DNA from: Burkholderia lata
GTDB lineage: Bacteria > Pseudomonadota > Gammaproteobacteria > Burkholderiales > Burkholderiaceae
Direction of reading: 5' to 3'
Assembly: GCF_902499335.1 (NCBI RefSeq)
Contig: NZ_CABVQK010000011.1
Coordinates: forward strand, 124,001-188,000
Length of the DNA stretch: 64,000 nt
Below, one piece after another: positions 9,648 through 18,992 of the stretch. The notes under the pieces were generated by a model. It did not search any database, had not been told where the DNA came from, and saw only the letters and a list, made by a program, of their open reading frames with translations. How positions within the stretch are numbered: position 1 is the first letter of the stretch; each line of letters starts with the position of its first letter. The translations under genes and the position numbers were made by a program.

Positions 9648-10565
9648 TTACGCCATCCGTTTCAGTTTGGGGTCGAGCGCGTCGCGCAGCCCGTCGCCGA
9701 GCAGGTTGATCGCGAGCACCGAGATCAGGATCGACAGGCCCGGCATCGTCACGATCCACCACGCGTTGTCGATGTAGTCGCGCGCGGAGGCCAGCATCGC
9801 GCCCCATTCGGCGGTCGGCGGTTGCACGCCGAGGCCGAGGAAGCCGAGCGCGGCCGCGTCGAGGATCGCCGACGAGAAACCGAGCGTCGCCTGCACGATC
9901 AGCGGCGCCGTGCAGTTCGGCAGCACCTGCGAGAACATCAGGCGCAGCGTGCCGGCACCGGCCACGCGCGACGCCGTCACGTATTCCTTCTGCAGTTCGC
10001 CGAGCGCCGATGCGCGCGTGAGACGCACATAGGCCGGCAGCGCGACGATCGCGATCGCGAACATCGTGTTGGTGAGGCCCGGGCCGATGATCGCGACGAC
10101 CGCGACCGCGAGCAGCAGCGACGGCAGCGCGAGCAGCACGTCCATGATGCGCATCACCGGCGTGTCGGCCCACTTCTGGAAGAACGCGGCGACGAGCCCG
10201 AGCACGATGCCCGGGATCAGCGCGAGCACGACCGACACGAAGCCGATCCAGAACGACATCCGCGCGCCGTACATCAGGCGAGAAAGAATGTCGCGGCCCG
10301 CTTCGTCGGTGCCGAGGATGAATTTCCAGTTGCCGCCTTCGAGCCACGCGGGCGGGATCTTCACGAAGTCGCGGTATTGCTCGGCCGGGCTGTGCGGCGC
10401 GAGCAGCGGCGCGAGCAGCGCAATCAGGATCAGCACGATCACGACGATGCCGGCGCCGACGGCGCCGCGGTTGCGCGAGAAGTTGGCCCAGAACTCGCGC
10501 AGCGCGAGCGCACGGCCGCCGGCCGGCGCGGATTCGGTCGGCAGGGTATTTTGCAGATTGCTCAT
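9648..10565 (-). CDS. dppC: dipeptide ABC transporter permease DppC
   Basis: Inner-membrane permease, 305 residues, with an N-terminal OppC-type segment and the binding-protein-dependent transport domain. The first membrane span is about residues 37-56. The segment [14 protein letters not shown] is diagnostic of OppC/DppC. The EAA coupling loop reads [12 protein letters not shown]. It pairs with DppB to form the peptide channel. It starts four bases after the dppB stop. Confidence 0.93.
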   Translation of the reverse strand: MSNLQNTLPTESAPAGGRALALREFWANFSRNRGAVGAGIVVIVLILIALLAPLLAPHSPAEQYRDFVKIPPAWLEGGNWKFILGTDEAGRDILSRLMYGARMSFWIGFVSVVLALIPGIVLGLVAAFFQKWADTPVMRIMDVLLALPSLLLAVAVVAIIGPGLTNTMFAIAIVALPAYVRLTRASALGELQKEYVTASRVAGAGTLRLMFSQVLPNCTAPLIVQATLGFSSAILDAAALGFLGLGVQPPTAEWGAMLASARDYIDNAWWIVTMPGLSILISVLAINLLGDGLRDALDPKLKRMA

Positions 10566-10569
10566 GGGA

Positions 10570-11580
10570 TTACCTCGTGTGGCGGATGCGCGGATTCAGC
10601 ACGCCGTACAGCAGGTCGACGACCAGGTTCACGACGATCACGAGCGTCGCGATCAGCAGGATGCCGCCCTGGACGACCGGATAGTCGCGGCGGCCGATCG
10701 CATCGATCAGCCACTTGCCGACACCGGGCCACGAAAAGAGCGTCTCGGTCAGCACGGCGCCCGCGAGCAGCGTGCCGATCTGCAGGCCGATCACGGTGAC
10801 GACCGGGATCAGCGCATTGCGCAGCGCATGCACGACGACCACGCGCGCGGGCGACAGCCCCTTCGCGCGGGCGGTGCGGATGTAGTCCTCGCGCAGCACT
10901 TCGAGCATCGATGAGCGCGTCATCCGCGCGATCACCGCGAGCGGGATCGTGCCGAGCACGATCGCGGGCAGGATCAGGTGGCTGACCGCCGACTTGAACG
11001 AGCCTTCATCCGGCGCGAGCAGCGCGTCGATCAGCATGAAACCCGTCGGGTGCGGGAAGTCGTATTCGACGGCGATGCGCCCCGACACGGGCGTCCAGCC
11101 GAGGTATGACGAAAACACCATGATGAGGATCAGCCCCCACCAGAAGATCGGCATCGAATAGCCGGTGAGCGCGGTGCCCATCACGCCATGGTCGACGACC
11201 GAGCCGCGCCGCAATGCGGCGATCACGCCGGCCGGCAGCCCGACCGCGAGCGCGAACACGAGCGCGCAGAGCGACAGCTCGACGGTCGCCGGGAAGCGCG
11301 CGAAGAACTCGCCCGCGACGCTCGTATTGGTGATGATCGACGTGCCGAGGTCGCCGTGCATCGCACGGCCGATGTAATGGATGTACTGCATGGGCAGCGG
11401 CTGGTCGAGCCCGAGGCGCTTCATCGCCTCTGCGTGCATCGCGGGATCGACGCCGCGCTCGCCCATCATCACTTCGATGGGGTCGCCCGGTATCAGGTGA
11501 ATCAGCGCAAACGCCAGGATGGTGATGCCGATGAAAGTCGGGATCACCATGCCCACGCGGCGCAACACGAATGTGAACAT
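10570..11580 (-). CDS. dppB: dipeptide ABC transporter permease DppB
   Basis: Inner-membrane permease, 336 residues, usual length for DppB. The N-terminus M-F-T-F-V-L-R-R and the following span with I-L-A-F-A-L-I-H-L-I-P-G-D-P are typical. The EAA loop reads D-Y-I-R-T-A-R-A-K-G-L-S. Six membrane spans can be placed. The 110-base gap upstream, separating it from dppA, holds a long hairpin likely to lower permease expression relative to the binding protein. Confidence 0.93.
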   Translation of the reverse strand: MFTFVLRRVGMVIPTFIGITILAFALIHLIPGDPIEVMMGERGVDPAMHAEAMKRLGLDQPLPMQYIHYIGRAMHGDLGTSIITNTSVAGEFFARFPATVELSLCALVFALAVGLPAGVIAALRRGSVVDHGVMGTALTGYSMPIFWWGLILIMVFSSYLGWTPVSGRIAVEYDFPHPTGFMLIDALLAPDEGSFKSAVSHLILPAIVLGTIPLAVIARMTRSSMLEVLREDYIRTARAKGLSPARVVVVHALRNALIPVVTVIGLQIGTLLAGAVLTETLFSWPGVGKWLIDAIGRRDYPVVQGGILLIATLVIVVNLVVDLLYGVLNPRIRHTR

Positions 11581-11615
11581 GATGCGTCTCGTATTTTCTT
11601 GTGGGAAATGTGCGA

Positions 11616-11650
11616 CCGGCGACGGGAAGCTTTTGGCCTCCCGCCGCCGG
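11616..11650 (-). promoter_or_regulatory. long stem-loop between dppA and dppB
   Basis: Arms 11616-11629 and 11637-11650 form a 14-bp stem, extended by the C-G pair at 11630/11636, with a 5-base loop. In minus-strand RNA the two imperfect positions become G-U pairs, so the stem is complete only in the dpp transcript. No T-run follows. It fits an mRNA-stabilising or attenuating hairpin that raises binding protein over permease, as in other solute-binding-protein operons. Confidence 0.6.
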
Positions 11651-11690
11651 ATGAATTAGCCGGTCTTCGCGACAGCTTACGACAGGCGTG

Positions 11691-13319
11691 TTACTTCACG
11701 CTAACACCATCGAAGCGGGCATAGCCGAGCGGCTCGATACGCATGTCGACCACGGTCTTGCGCACCGGCTGGTAGACCGTCGAGTTCGCGATCGGCGAGA
11801 ACGGCAGCTGTTGAGCGAAGATCTGCTGAGCCTGCGTGTAGAGCTTCGTCCGCGCGTCCTGGCCCGTCGTCGTGCGGCCCTTCTGGACCAGATCGTCGAA
11901 CGGCTTGTAGCACCAGTGCGAGAAGTTGTTGCCCTTGATCGCGTCGCAGCCGAGCAGCGTGCCGAGCCAGTTGTCCGGGTCGCCGTTGTCGCCCGTCCAG
12001 CCGATCAGCATCGTGTCCTGCTCACCCGAGTGCGCGCGCTTGATGTACTCGCCCCACTCGTACGTGACGATCTTCGCCTTCACGCCGATCTTCGCCCAGT
12101 CGGCCTGGATCATCTCGGCCATCAGACGGGCGTTCGGGTTGTACGCGCGCTGCACCGGCATCGCCCACAGCGTGATCTCGAAACCGTTCGGGAAGCCGGC
12201 CTTCGTGAGCAGCGCCTTCGCCTTCGCGGTGTCGTTCGGCGCCATCTTCAGGTTCTTGTCGTACGACCATTGGGTCGGCGGCATCGGCGCGGAAGCAGCC
12301 TGGCCTGCGCCCTGGTAGACGGACTCGAGGATCGCCTTCTTGTTGATCGCCATGTCGAGGGCCTGACGCACTTCGAGCTTGTCGACCGGCTTGTGCTCGA
12401 CGTTGTACGCGAGGTAGCCGAGGTTGAAGCCTGCCTGCGACGGCATGTCGACGCCCGCATCGGCCTTCAGCGTCGCGATGTCGGCCGGACGCGGATAGCT
12501 CATCACCTGGCACTCGTTGCGCTTGATCTTCTGCACGCGCACGCCCGGGTCGGGCGTGATCGAGAAGATCAGCTTCGAGATCTTCACTTCGCCCTTCTTC
12601 CAGTAATCAGGATTGCCGTCGAATCGGATCGTCGCATCCTTCGTGTAGCTGCGGAAGATGAACGGGCCCGTGCCGACCGGCTTCTGGTTGATGTCGGCGG
12701 CCTTGCCCGCCTTCATCAGCTGGTCGCCGTATTCGGCCGACAGGACCGACGCGAATTCCATCGCCATGTTCTGGATGAACGGCGCATTCGGCTCGGCCAG
12801 CGTGAACTTCACGGTGTACGGATCGACCTTCTCGACCTTCGTGATCAGCTTGTCGAGGCCCATGTCGGTGAAGTACGGGAACGACACCGGGTACGCCTTG
12901 CGGAACGCCTGGTTCGGGTCGAGCATGCGCTGGAACGTGAACAGCACGTCGTCCGCATTGAATTCACGCGTCGGCTTGAAGAAGTCGGTCGTGTGGAACT
13001 TCACGCCGTGGCGCAGGTGGAACGTGTACACCTTGCCGTCCGACGATACGTCCCACTTCTCGGCGAGGCCCGGTTCAACCTTCGTGCCGCCACGCTCGAA
13101 TTCGACGAGGCGGTTGTAGACGGTGAACGTGGCGGCGGTGAAATCGACGCCGGTCGTAAACTGCGCGGAATCGAAACCCGCCGGGCTGCCTTCTGAGCAG
13201 TAGACGAGCGTTTTGTTCGGGATCTGTGCGAATGCAGAGCCCGTGACGCCGAGCGATGCCGCTGCCACGCCTGCGATGGCGGTAACACGCAGGGTGTGCA
13301 ACAGACGGTTGTATTCCAT
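11691..13319 (-). CDS. dppA: periplasmic dipeptide-binding protein DppA
   Basis: Solute-binding protein of 542 residues that captures di- and tripeptides (in some bacteria also haem) and delivers them to DppBCDF. A signal peptide spans about residues 1-31 (A-F-A then Q). The mature part has the SBP_bac_5 features: L-V-Y-C-S-E-G-S-P near the start, V-G-T-G-P-F in the centre, G-W-T-G-D-N-G-D-P-D-N near residue 450, and two cysteines (C-D-A, W-C-Y) likely to form a disulfide. A strong GGAGG lies just before the ATG. It is the first gene of the operon. Confidence 0.94.
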   Translation of the reverse strand: MEYNRLLHTLRVTAIAGVAAASLGVTGSAFAQIPNKTLVYCSEGSPAGFDSAQFTTGVDFTAATFTVYNRLVEFERGGTKVEPGLAEKWDVSSDGKVYTFHLRHGVKFHTTDFFKPTREFNADDVLFTFQRMLDPNQAFRKAYPVSFPYFTDMGLDKLITKVEKVDPYTVKFTLAEPNAPFIQNMAMEFASVLSAEYGDQLMKAGKAADINQKPVGTGPFIFRSYTKDATIRFDGNPDYWKKGEVKISKLIFSITPDPGVRVQKIKRNECQVMSYPRPADIATLKADAGVDMPSQAGFNLGYLAYNVEHKPVDKLEVRQALDMAINKKAILESVYQGAGQAASAPMPPTQWSYDKNLKMAPNDTAKAKALLTKAGFPNGFEITLWAMPVQRAYNPNARLMAEMIQADWAKIGVKAKIVTYEWGEYIKRAHSGEQDTMLIGWTGDNGDPDNWLGTLLGCDAIKGNNFSHWCYKPFDDLVQKGRTTTGQDARTKLYTQAQQIFAQQLPFSPIANSTVYQPVRKTVVDMRIEPLGYARFDGVSVK

Positions 13320-13635
13320 GTTTCCTCCAGGTCTCCAGATCGGAACCGGCCCGCCCGGGGCCGGTGTACGCGGATATTACTTGAGCTAACGATGTGGCAA
13401 CAAGCTGGAGAAAAAACTCTTCTAGATGCCCGCCGGGTTTTTGCCAATGTTTAGTGTGGGTAAAAAATGCGAAAACGCGCGCGAGCGGCAAATCCGTTCA
13501 TTTCGCGCAAGTTTCGTTCGATGACTAAACAATTCGGGCGCGAACACGAAGGGTCGACGCACTGTATTCGTGTTCTGCAGCACATCATTGCGTTTTGCGA
13601 AACGATCCGATGACCGTCTTCAAATCGTCATGTCG
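13320..13635. other. dppA promoter/leader region
   Basis: No gene. Close to dppA is the ribosome site (13323-13327) and a GC hairpin (ACCGGCCC 13345-13352 with GGGCCGGT 13358-13365) in the likely leader. Further out are AT-rich stretches (13410-13470) where the promoter should lie, an inverted repeat GAACACGAA (13542-13550) with TTCGTGTTC (13567-13575), and CGTTT/AAACG (13591-13604) near the end of the MFS gene that may act as its 3' hairpin. Confidence 0.5.
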
Positions 13636-14943
13636 TCACGCGGGCGCGTCGAGGTCGGCGCTGCGCGCGGGCACGAATGCGACCGCGACGATCGACAGCG
13701 CGATCCCGGCCATCACGTAGTAAGTCGGCGCGAGCGGCGTGCCCGTGACCTTGATCAGCCATGTGACGATGAACTGCCCGAAGCCGCCGAACAGCATCAC
13801 CGCGACGTTGTACGCGATCGACAGCCCGGTCGAGCGCACGTTGGCCGGAAACAGCTCGGCGATCATCGCGCCGAACGGCCCGTAATAGCCCGCGAGCGTG
13901 ACCGACAGCACGGCCTGCACCGCGATCAGGCGCGCGATGCTCGGCGCCGCGTCGAGCCACGCGAACAGCGGATACATCAGCACGAGCGTCAGCACGAGCG
14001 ACCACAGCGACAGCCCCTTGCGGCCGATGCGGTCCGACCACGCGCCCGCGACCGGCGACAACACCATCAGCAGCAGGTTGCCGACGATCACCGCATAGAA
14101 CGATTCCGCGTAGGGCAGCTTCAGCTGCTTCACCGCGAAGGTCGGCAGATAGCTGATCAGCACGTAGATCGTCACCGTCAGCGCGATCACCGAGCCGAGC
14201 CCGCACAGCACTTCGCGCGGGTGGCGCGTGAACACGTCGCGAAGCGTCGCGCGACGCGCGTTCTGCTGCGCATGCAGGAACGCTTCGGAATCGGCGAGAT
14301 GGCGGCGGATGTAGAAGCCGATCGGGCCGATCACGAGCCCGAGGATGAACGGCACGCGCCAGCCCCAGCTGCGCAGCGCATCGTGCGACAGCCCGCGCGT
14401 GATGGCCGCGCCGACGAGCGCGCCGATCAGCAGCGCGGCCGCCTGGCTCGCCATTTGCCAGCTGCCGTAGAAGCCGCGTTTCGAGAACGGCGCGGCCTCG
14501 ATCAGCAGCGCGGTGGCGCTGCCGAATTCGCCGCCCGCGGAAAAGCCCTGCAGCAGACGGCCGAGCACGATCAGGAGCGGGCCGCCGATGCCGATCGCCG
14601 CATAGGGCGGCGCGACCGCGAGCAGGAAGATGCCGGCCGTCATCAGGAGGATCACGAGCGACAGCGCGGCCTTGCGGCCCGCGCGATCCGCGTACAGCCC
14701 GAATACGATGCCGCCGATCGGGCGCATGAAGAACGCGACGCCGAACGTCGCGGTGGTCAGCAGCAGCGACGAGTATTCGCTGGAGGTCGGGAAGAACAGC
14801 TCGGCGATCACGACCGTCATGAAGCCGAACACCGTGAAGTCGTACCACTCGAGCGCGTTGCCGATCACGGCGGCCGCAACCGCGCGCCGGTTCAGCGCAC
14901 GCTCGGGCCGGACCGTTTTCGTTGAGTTCGCAATCGTCGCCAT
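13636..14943 (-). CDS. MFS transporter, metabolite:H+ symporter (MHS) type
   Basis: 435 residues with 12 predicted membrane spans. The opening N-A-L-E-W-Y-D-F segment, F-M-R-P-I-G-G-I-V-F-G, the loop motif Y-A-D-R-A-G-R-K and G-R-L-L-Q-G-F-S-A-G-G-E-F-G are hallmarks of the MHS family, whose members carry citrate, alpha-ketoglutarate, proline/betaine or shikimate. I cannot decide the substrate. The start is supported by GAGGACGAGG upstream. It runs in the same direction as dppA but is separated by 316 bases, so it is probably its own unit. Confidence 0.85.
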   Translation of the reverse strand: MATIANSTKTVRPERALNRRAVAAAVIGNALEWYDFTVFGFMTVVIAELFFPTSSEYSSLLLTTATFGVAFFMRPIGGIVFGLYADRAGRKAALSLVILLMTAGIFLLAVAPPYAAIGIGGPLLIVLGRLLQGFSAGGEFGSATALLIEAAPFSKRGFYGSWQMASQAAALLIGALVGAAITRGLSHDALRSWGWRVPFILGLVIGPIGFYIRRHLADSEAFLHAQQNARRATLRDVFTRHPREVLCGLGSVIALTVTIYVLISYLPTFAVKQLKLPYAESFYAVIVGNLLLMVLSPVAGAWSDRIGRKGLSLWSLVLTLVLMYPLFAWLDAAPSIARLIAVQAVLSVTLAGYYGPFGAMIAELFPANVRSTGLSIAYNVAVMLFGGFGQFIVTWLIKVTGTPLAPTYYVMAGIALSIVAVAFVPARSADLDAPA

Positions 14944-15054
14944 GCGTGCCTCGTCCTCGTCAGTTCGCCGTGTCGGGCGGCGCGGCGTGCGGAGTGCCCG
15001 CGGCGCGCTGGTTTGCAGCGAGTGTAGAAAGCGACGGAACCGTTTTCAAGCAAT

Positions 15055-15087
15055 AAAAAACGCCCGCCATCTTTCGACGGCGGGCGT
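15055..15087 (-). terminator. terminator of the HiPIP gene
   Basis: A 9-bp stem (15060-15068 with 15079-15087) is followed on the minus strand by a run of T residues (complement of 15055-15060). It lies 48 bases past the HiPIP stop. Confidence 0.8.
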
Positions 15088-15134
15088 TGTGCGGTTTTCG
15101 CCACAATGCGGCATCGCACGATGCCGCACGGGCC

Positions 15135-15446
15135 TCAACCCATCTTCGAGAAGGCGCTGCACCAGCCCTTCGCCGACACCTGCTTGCCGGGGAAGGCGCC
15201 GCACGGGCCCGAGGCCGAGCCCTTCTTGCCCTGGTACAGCATGCAGGCCGCGCAATCCTGGCCTGCCGCGTATTTCGGGTACTTCGTCTTGTCGACCTTC
15301 GTGGCATCGGCCTTGTAGCCGAGCGCCACGGCGGTCGGATCGGTTTCCGACAGCATCGGCGCATCAGCCAGTGCTTCGCGCGACAGCGCCAGCGCGGACA
15401 CGGCACCAATGCTCGTAATCAGGAAACTCCGACGGGATGTTTTCAT
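15135..15446 (-). CDS. high-potential iron-sulfur protein (HiPIP)
   Basis: A 103-residue periplasmic electron carrier with a [4Fe-4S](3+/2+) cluster. The precursor begins with a twin-arginine signal (Arg5-Arg6-Ser-Phe-Leu), so the cluster is presumably loaded in the cytoplasm and exported folded by Tat; cleavage is likely near A-L-A-D. Four cysteines at 65, 68, 82 and 96 (spacing C-x2-C-x13-C-x13-C) match the HiPIP pattern, and the short G-Y aromatic near residue 44 fits the conserved tyrosine. No partner oxidase or reductase is adjacent. The gene has its own terminator and is likely monocistronic. Confidence 0.93.
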   Translation of the reverse strand: MKTSRRSFLITSIGAVSALALSREALADAPMLSETDPTAVALGYKADATKVDKTKYPKYAAGQDCAACMLYQGKKGSASGPCGAFPGKQVSAKGWCSAFSKMG

Positions 15447-15558
15447 GGGGGACTCGCTCCAACGTTATCGGTTTGAAAGCTGTTCTGGCGACAGCCGTTC
15501 GACAGAATAACGCTCAAGCGAATAAATGTGCGTGCCGAAATTCCAGAGATAAGGAATT

Positions 15559-15624
15559 CCACACGGCCGCCACACGGCCGATACGCACCCGCCACGAACC
15601 CACCACACACCCGCCACACACTCG
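15559..15624. repeat. 11-bp tandem repeat array, six units
   Basis: Six head-to-tail units of 11 bases starting at 15559, 15570, 15581, 15592, 15603 and 15614, with a consensus near CCACACRCCCG. Units 1 and 2 are identical; units 5 and 6 differ by one base; units 3 and 4 are more diverged. The array ends five bases before the FAD oxidoreductase stop codon, in non-coding DNA between it and the HiPIP gene. Such a minisatellite could vary in copy number between strains. Confidence 0.8.
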
Positions 15625-15629
15625 CCGCG

Positions 15630-16739
15630 TCAGCGGTAAGCCGCCATGTCGCCCACGCGCTGCGCGAGCGCCAGCGACGCGGTGAGCCCCGGCGACTCGA
15701 TCCCGAACAGGTTCACGAGCCCGCGCACCCCATGCTGCGCGACACCCTGCACGATGAAATCGGCCGGCGGCTCGCCGGGCCCCGCGACCTTCGGCCGGAT
15801 GCCCGCGTACGCCGGCTGCAGCGCGTCGTCGGGCAAGCCCGGCCAGAATGCGCGGATCGACGTGTAGAACGCGGTCGCGCGCGCGGGATCGACTTCGTAG
15901 CGCAGCGTATCGATCCATTCGACGTCCGGGCCGAAGCGCGCCTGCCCGCCGAGATCGAGCGTCAGGTGCACGCCGAGCCCCGCGCGGTCGGGCATCGGGT
16001 AGATCAGGTGCGAAAACGGTGCACGGCCCGACAGGCTGAAGTAGTTGCCGCGCGCAAGATAGAGCGGCGGCACCCAGCGCGGGTCGAGGCCGCGCGTGCG
16101 GCGCGCCAGCGCCTGGGCGCCGAGGCCCGCGCTGTTGATCACGCAGGCGGCCTCGATCTCGGTCGGCGCGTCGCCGCCCGTGCGCACGACGAAGCGCCCG
16201 CCGCGCAGCACGTCGATCGATTCGACCGGAGATTTCAGCGCGCACACCGCGCCGTCGTGTTCCGCGTCGCCGAGCAGCGCGAGCATCAGCTGGTGGCTGT
16301 CGACGATGCCGGTGGACGGCGAGAACAGCGCCTCGACGCATTCGAGCGCGGGCTCGAGCGTCTGCGCCTCGACGCGCGTGAGCGGCATCAGGTCGAGCAC
16401 GCCGTTTTCGGTCGCGCGCGCGGCGATGGCCTTCAGTTGCTTCACCTGCGCGGCGCTCGTGGCAACGAGCAGCTTGCCGGCACGCCGGTGCGGCACGTGA
16501 TGCGTCTCGCAGAATTCGTACAGCAGGTCGCGCCCGTGCACGCACGACATCGCCTTCAGCGACCCGCGCGGATAGTAGAGCCCCGCATGGATCACTTCGC
16601 TGTTGCGCGAACTCGTACCCGTGCCGATCGCATCGGCGGCCTCGAGCACGAGCGTTTCGCGCCCGCGCGAGGCCAGTTCGCGCGCAATCGCAAGACCGAC
16701 GACGCCCGCGCCGATCACGACACAATCCATCTGCTCCAT
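15630..16739 (-). CDS. FAD-dependent oxidoreductase, L-2-hydroxyglutarate oxidase-like
   Basis: 369 residues of the DAO/GlpD-like family. The N-terminus has the dinucleotide fold [17 protein letters not shown], then [25 protein letters not shown], which is strongly like LhgO/YgaF (L-2-hydroxyglutarate dehydrogenase). The C-terminus has Y-A-G-I-R-P-K and a [11 protein letters not shown] segment typical of FAD closure. Start ATG 16739 is given; an in-frame ATG three codons on (16730) is possible. It is probably membrane-peripheral and feeds the quinone pool. Substrate assignment is from similarity of motifs, not certain. Confidence 0.85.
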   Translation of the reverse strand: MEQMDCVVIGAGVVGLAIARELASRGRETLVLEAADAIGTGTSSRNSEVIHAGLYYPRGSLKAMSCVHGRDLLYEFCETHHVPHRRAGKLLVATSAAQVKQLKAIAARATENGVLDLMPLTRVEAQTLEPALECVEALFSPSTGIVDSHQLMLALLGDAEHDGAVCALKSPVESIDVLRGGRFVVRTGGDAPTEIEAACVINSAGLGAQALARRTRGLDPRWVPPLYLARGNYFSLSGRAPFSHLIYPMPDRAGLGVHLTLDLGGQARFGPDVEWIDTLRYEVDPARATAFYTSIRAFWPGLPDDALQPAYAGIRPKVAGPGEPPADFIVQGVAQHGVRGLVNLFGIESPGLTASLALAQRVGDMAAYR

Positions 16740-16753
16740 GACGTTTCGCGCCG

Positions 16754-16888
16754 CTAGCGCGTCGAGGGGAGAGAAGAGAATTGTACGTCCCGGCTCACCT
16801 GCTTGCCGAAGGTCGTGCAGTGCATCGTGGCGACGCCGTGCATGACGTACGACGCACGGAACGACTCGCGGCACTGCACGGCGCGCAC
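16754..16888 (-). CDS. possible small protein between AAA+ ATPase and FAD oxidoreductase
   Basis: A frame ending at 16754 has clear Burkholderia-like third-position GC over about 45 codons, including [28 protein letters not shown] at 16888 or 16879, or ATG at 16843, could start it. No strong ribosome site is visible, and the frame may begin inside the ATPase 3' end. It fills the gap between two co-directional genes. I do not recognise a family; two cysteines and two histidines could bind metal. Confidence 0.4.
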   Translation of the reverse strand: MRAVQCRESFRASYVMHGVATMHCTTFGKQVSRDVQFSSLPSTR

Positions 16889-16917
16889 GCCGCCGAGGCC
16901 GTGCGCGCGCCGCTCGT

Positions 16918-17898
16918 TCAGAAGCCGATCGGCCGGCGCTTCGCGGCGCCCTCGTCGGCCCGGATGTCGCGCGGCCCGATCGCATCGCGGCCGTCGAGCC
17001 GCGCGGCGCCGAATGCGTGCAGCAGCGCACGGCGCATCGTGCGCGGCGGTGTCGCGGCCAGCACGTCGAGCGCGTCGTCGCCGAGGGTGTCGGGGAAGCG
17101 CCGCCCCCAAGCATGCGACGTGCGGATCTCGTCGTAGATCGTCTGCGCAATCCGGCGCGCGCCGGCCGCATCGGGCGGCTCGATCTCGTACACGTTCATC
17201 CGGTTGAGCAGCGGCTCCGGAATCGCGTTCGCATCGTTCGCGGTCGCGATCCAGATCACGTTGCCCGCATCGATCGGCACTTCCGCGAATTCGTCGATGA
17301 ACGCGCGCGCGGTGTCGTGCTCGAGCAACGCGTACAGCGCGCCGAGCGGATCGTATTGCGCATCGCTGCCGGCCTTGTCGATCTCGTCGACCGCGATCAC
17401 CGGGTTCGCGTAGCTGCCGTTCACGAGCGCATCGAACACCTTGCCGGGCTTCGCGTTCTTCCATTGCGACGACGCCCCCGACAGGATCCAGCCGGCCGTC
17501 AGCGAACTCATCGGCACGTAGTGGTACGCGGTGCCGAGCAGTTGCGCGAGCGCCTTCGCGAAGTGCGTCTTGCCGATGCCCGGGGGCCCGAGCAGCAGGA
17601 TCGGCATCAGTTCGAGCCGGTCGTCCGTTTCCAGGCACAGCGCGACCTGCTTGCGCACGTCGTCGAGCGGCTCGGCGAAATTGGGCAAGGCCTCGCCGAG
17701 CGCGTCGAACGACGGCATCCGGTTCGGCTTCACGCAGAAGCGCAGATTGCCCGTCTTGAGCATCCTCTCGTAGGTGGCGCGCAGTGCGTCGCTCGCGCTC
17801 TCGTTCAGGTCACTCAGCGCCGTCTCGACCTGCTCGAGGTCGTACACCGTGCTGAAGGACGCCACCGCCAGTTCCTGTTTCACCATCGCCGTCGTCAT
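16918..17898 (-). CDS. AAA+ ATPase (Lon/MoxR-like)
   Basis: 326 residues of cytosolic AAA+ ATPase. Walker A is [10 protein letters not shown], Walker B is V-I-A-V-D-E-I-D-K, and sensor 1 is W-I-A-T-A-N-D, followed by an arginine-finger region P-L-L-N-R-M. The N-terminal ~100 residues are helical, and no protease domain follows, so it resembles an isolated Lon-type ATPase module or an unfoldase-like protein. ATG 17898 is preferred because AGGTTGG sits just before it; ATG 17925 would add nine residues. It lies upstream of the possible small ORF and the FAD oxidoreductase on the same strand. Partner and substrate are unknown. Confidence 0.8.
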   Translation of the reverse strand: MTTAMVKQELAVASFSTVYDLEQVETALSDLNESASDALRATYERMLKTGNLRFCVKPNRMPSFDALGEALPNFAEPLDDVRKQVALCLETDDRLELMPILLLGPPGIGKTHFAKALAQLLGTAYHYVPMSSLTAGWILSGASSQWKNAKPGKVFDALVNGSYANPVIAVDEIDKAGSDAQYDPLGALYALLEHDTARAFIDEFAEVPIDAGNVIWIATANDANAIPEPLLNRMNVYEIEPPDAAGARRIAQTIYDEIRTSHAWGRRFPDTLGDDALDVLAATPPRTMRRALLHAFGAARLDGRDAIGPRDIRADEGAAKRRPIGF

Positions 17899-18126
17899 AC
17901 CAACCTCGCTGCCGCTTGCTGTCACACGACCATCAGACCCTTACGATTTCAGTGTAGCGATCCCGCATCCCTGCGCAAGCAAGCAGCCGCGTGCGTCTGC
18001 TGCTAACACCCGCGCGCGCTGCACGCCGGCGCGCCGCGGCGTATGATCGTCGGTTCACCCACCCGCCGCACCGGCCCGGCCGACGGCGCCCGCGCGGCGC
18101 GTCGGCCCCGTCCCGAAGGTATGCCG

Positions 18127-18846
18127 ATGTCCTTCCCCACTGCTTTCCCGCGCGTCGATGCCGATCCAATCGACGCCGTCGACGCGGCACTCACATCGCG
18201 CCGCGCGATCCGCGCGTTCCTGCCGACGCCCGTGCCGCGCGACACGCTCGAGGCAATCCTCGAAGCCGCGAGCCGCGCACCGTCGGGCACCAACATCCAG
18301 CCGTGGCGCGTGTACGTCGCGACAGGCGCCACGCGCGATGCGCTCGCCACCGCGCTCACCGCGGCCCACGACGATCCCGCGCGCGACGAGAAATACGTCG
18401 CCGAGTACGACTACTACCCGCGCGAATGGGTGTCGCCGTATATCGACCGGCGCCGCAAGGTCGGCTGGGACCTGTACGGCCTGTTGAACATCGGCCGCGA
18501 CGAGAAGGCGCGCATGCATGCGCAGCACGCCCGCAACTTCCGCTTCTTCGATGCACCGGTCGCACTGTTCTTCACGCTCGACCGCGTGATGACCCATGGC
18601 GCCTGGCTCGACTGCGGGATGTTCCTGCAGGGCGTGATGACCGCCGCGCGCGCACGCGGGCTCGATACTTGCCCGCAGGCCGCGTTCGTGCCGTTTCACC
18701 GGATCGTCACCGATCACCTCGGCATTCCCGCCAACGAACAGCTCGTCTGCGGCATGTCGCTCGGCCATGCGGACCCCGACGCGATCGAAAACCGCCTCGT
18801 CACCGAGCGCGCGCTGGTCGCCGAGTTCACGCGCTTTTTCGCTTGA
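18127..18846 (+). CDS. nitroreductase family protein
   Basis: 239 residues of the FMN-dependent nitroreductase fold. The N-terminal S-R-R-A-I-R-A-F segment binds FMN phosphate, A-S-R-A-P-S-G-T-N-I-Q-P-W-R-V-Y is the classical second FMN motif, and near the C-terminus G-M-S-L-G-H-A-D-P-D closes the site. The Q-P-W motif and a mid-protein Y-Y-P-R-E-W segment resemble the PnbA/NfnB-like branch. ATG 18127 is chosen because GAAGG lies seven bases upstream; ATG 18121 is too close to it. It likely acts as an NAD(P)H-dependent dimer on quinones or nitroaromatics; the natural substrate is unknown. Confidence 0.85.
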   Translation: MSFPTAFPRVDADPIDAVDAALTSRRAIRAFLPTPVPRDTLEAILEAASRAPSGTNIQPWRVYVATGATRDALATALTAAHDDPARDEKYVAEYDYYPREWVSPYIDRRRKVGWDLYGLLNIGRDEKARMHAQHARNFRFFDAPVALFFTLDRVMTHGAWLDCGMFLQGVMTAARARGLDTCPQAAFVPFHRIVTDHLGIPANEQLVCGMSLGHADPDAIENRLVTERALVAEFTRFFA

Positions 18847-18992
18847 AAACGCATGACGCGGCCCTACCTTTCGAACAGGACCGCATCGTGCGGCGAACCT
18901 CCCGCGGCACGTCCTGTCACATCACGATCGAAATCGATCGGGCGTAAGATGTGCGTCCGTTCCCCGCTATTCCGCGTTTCCGGAGACGTTTC

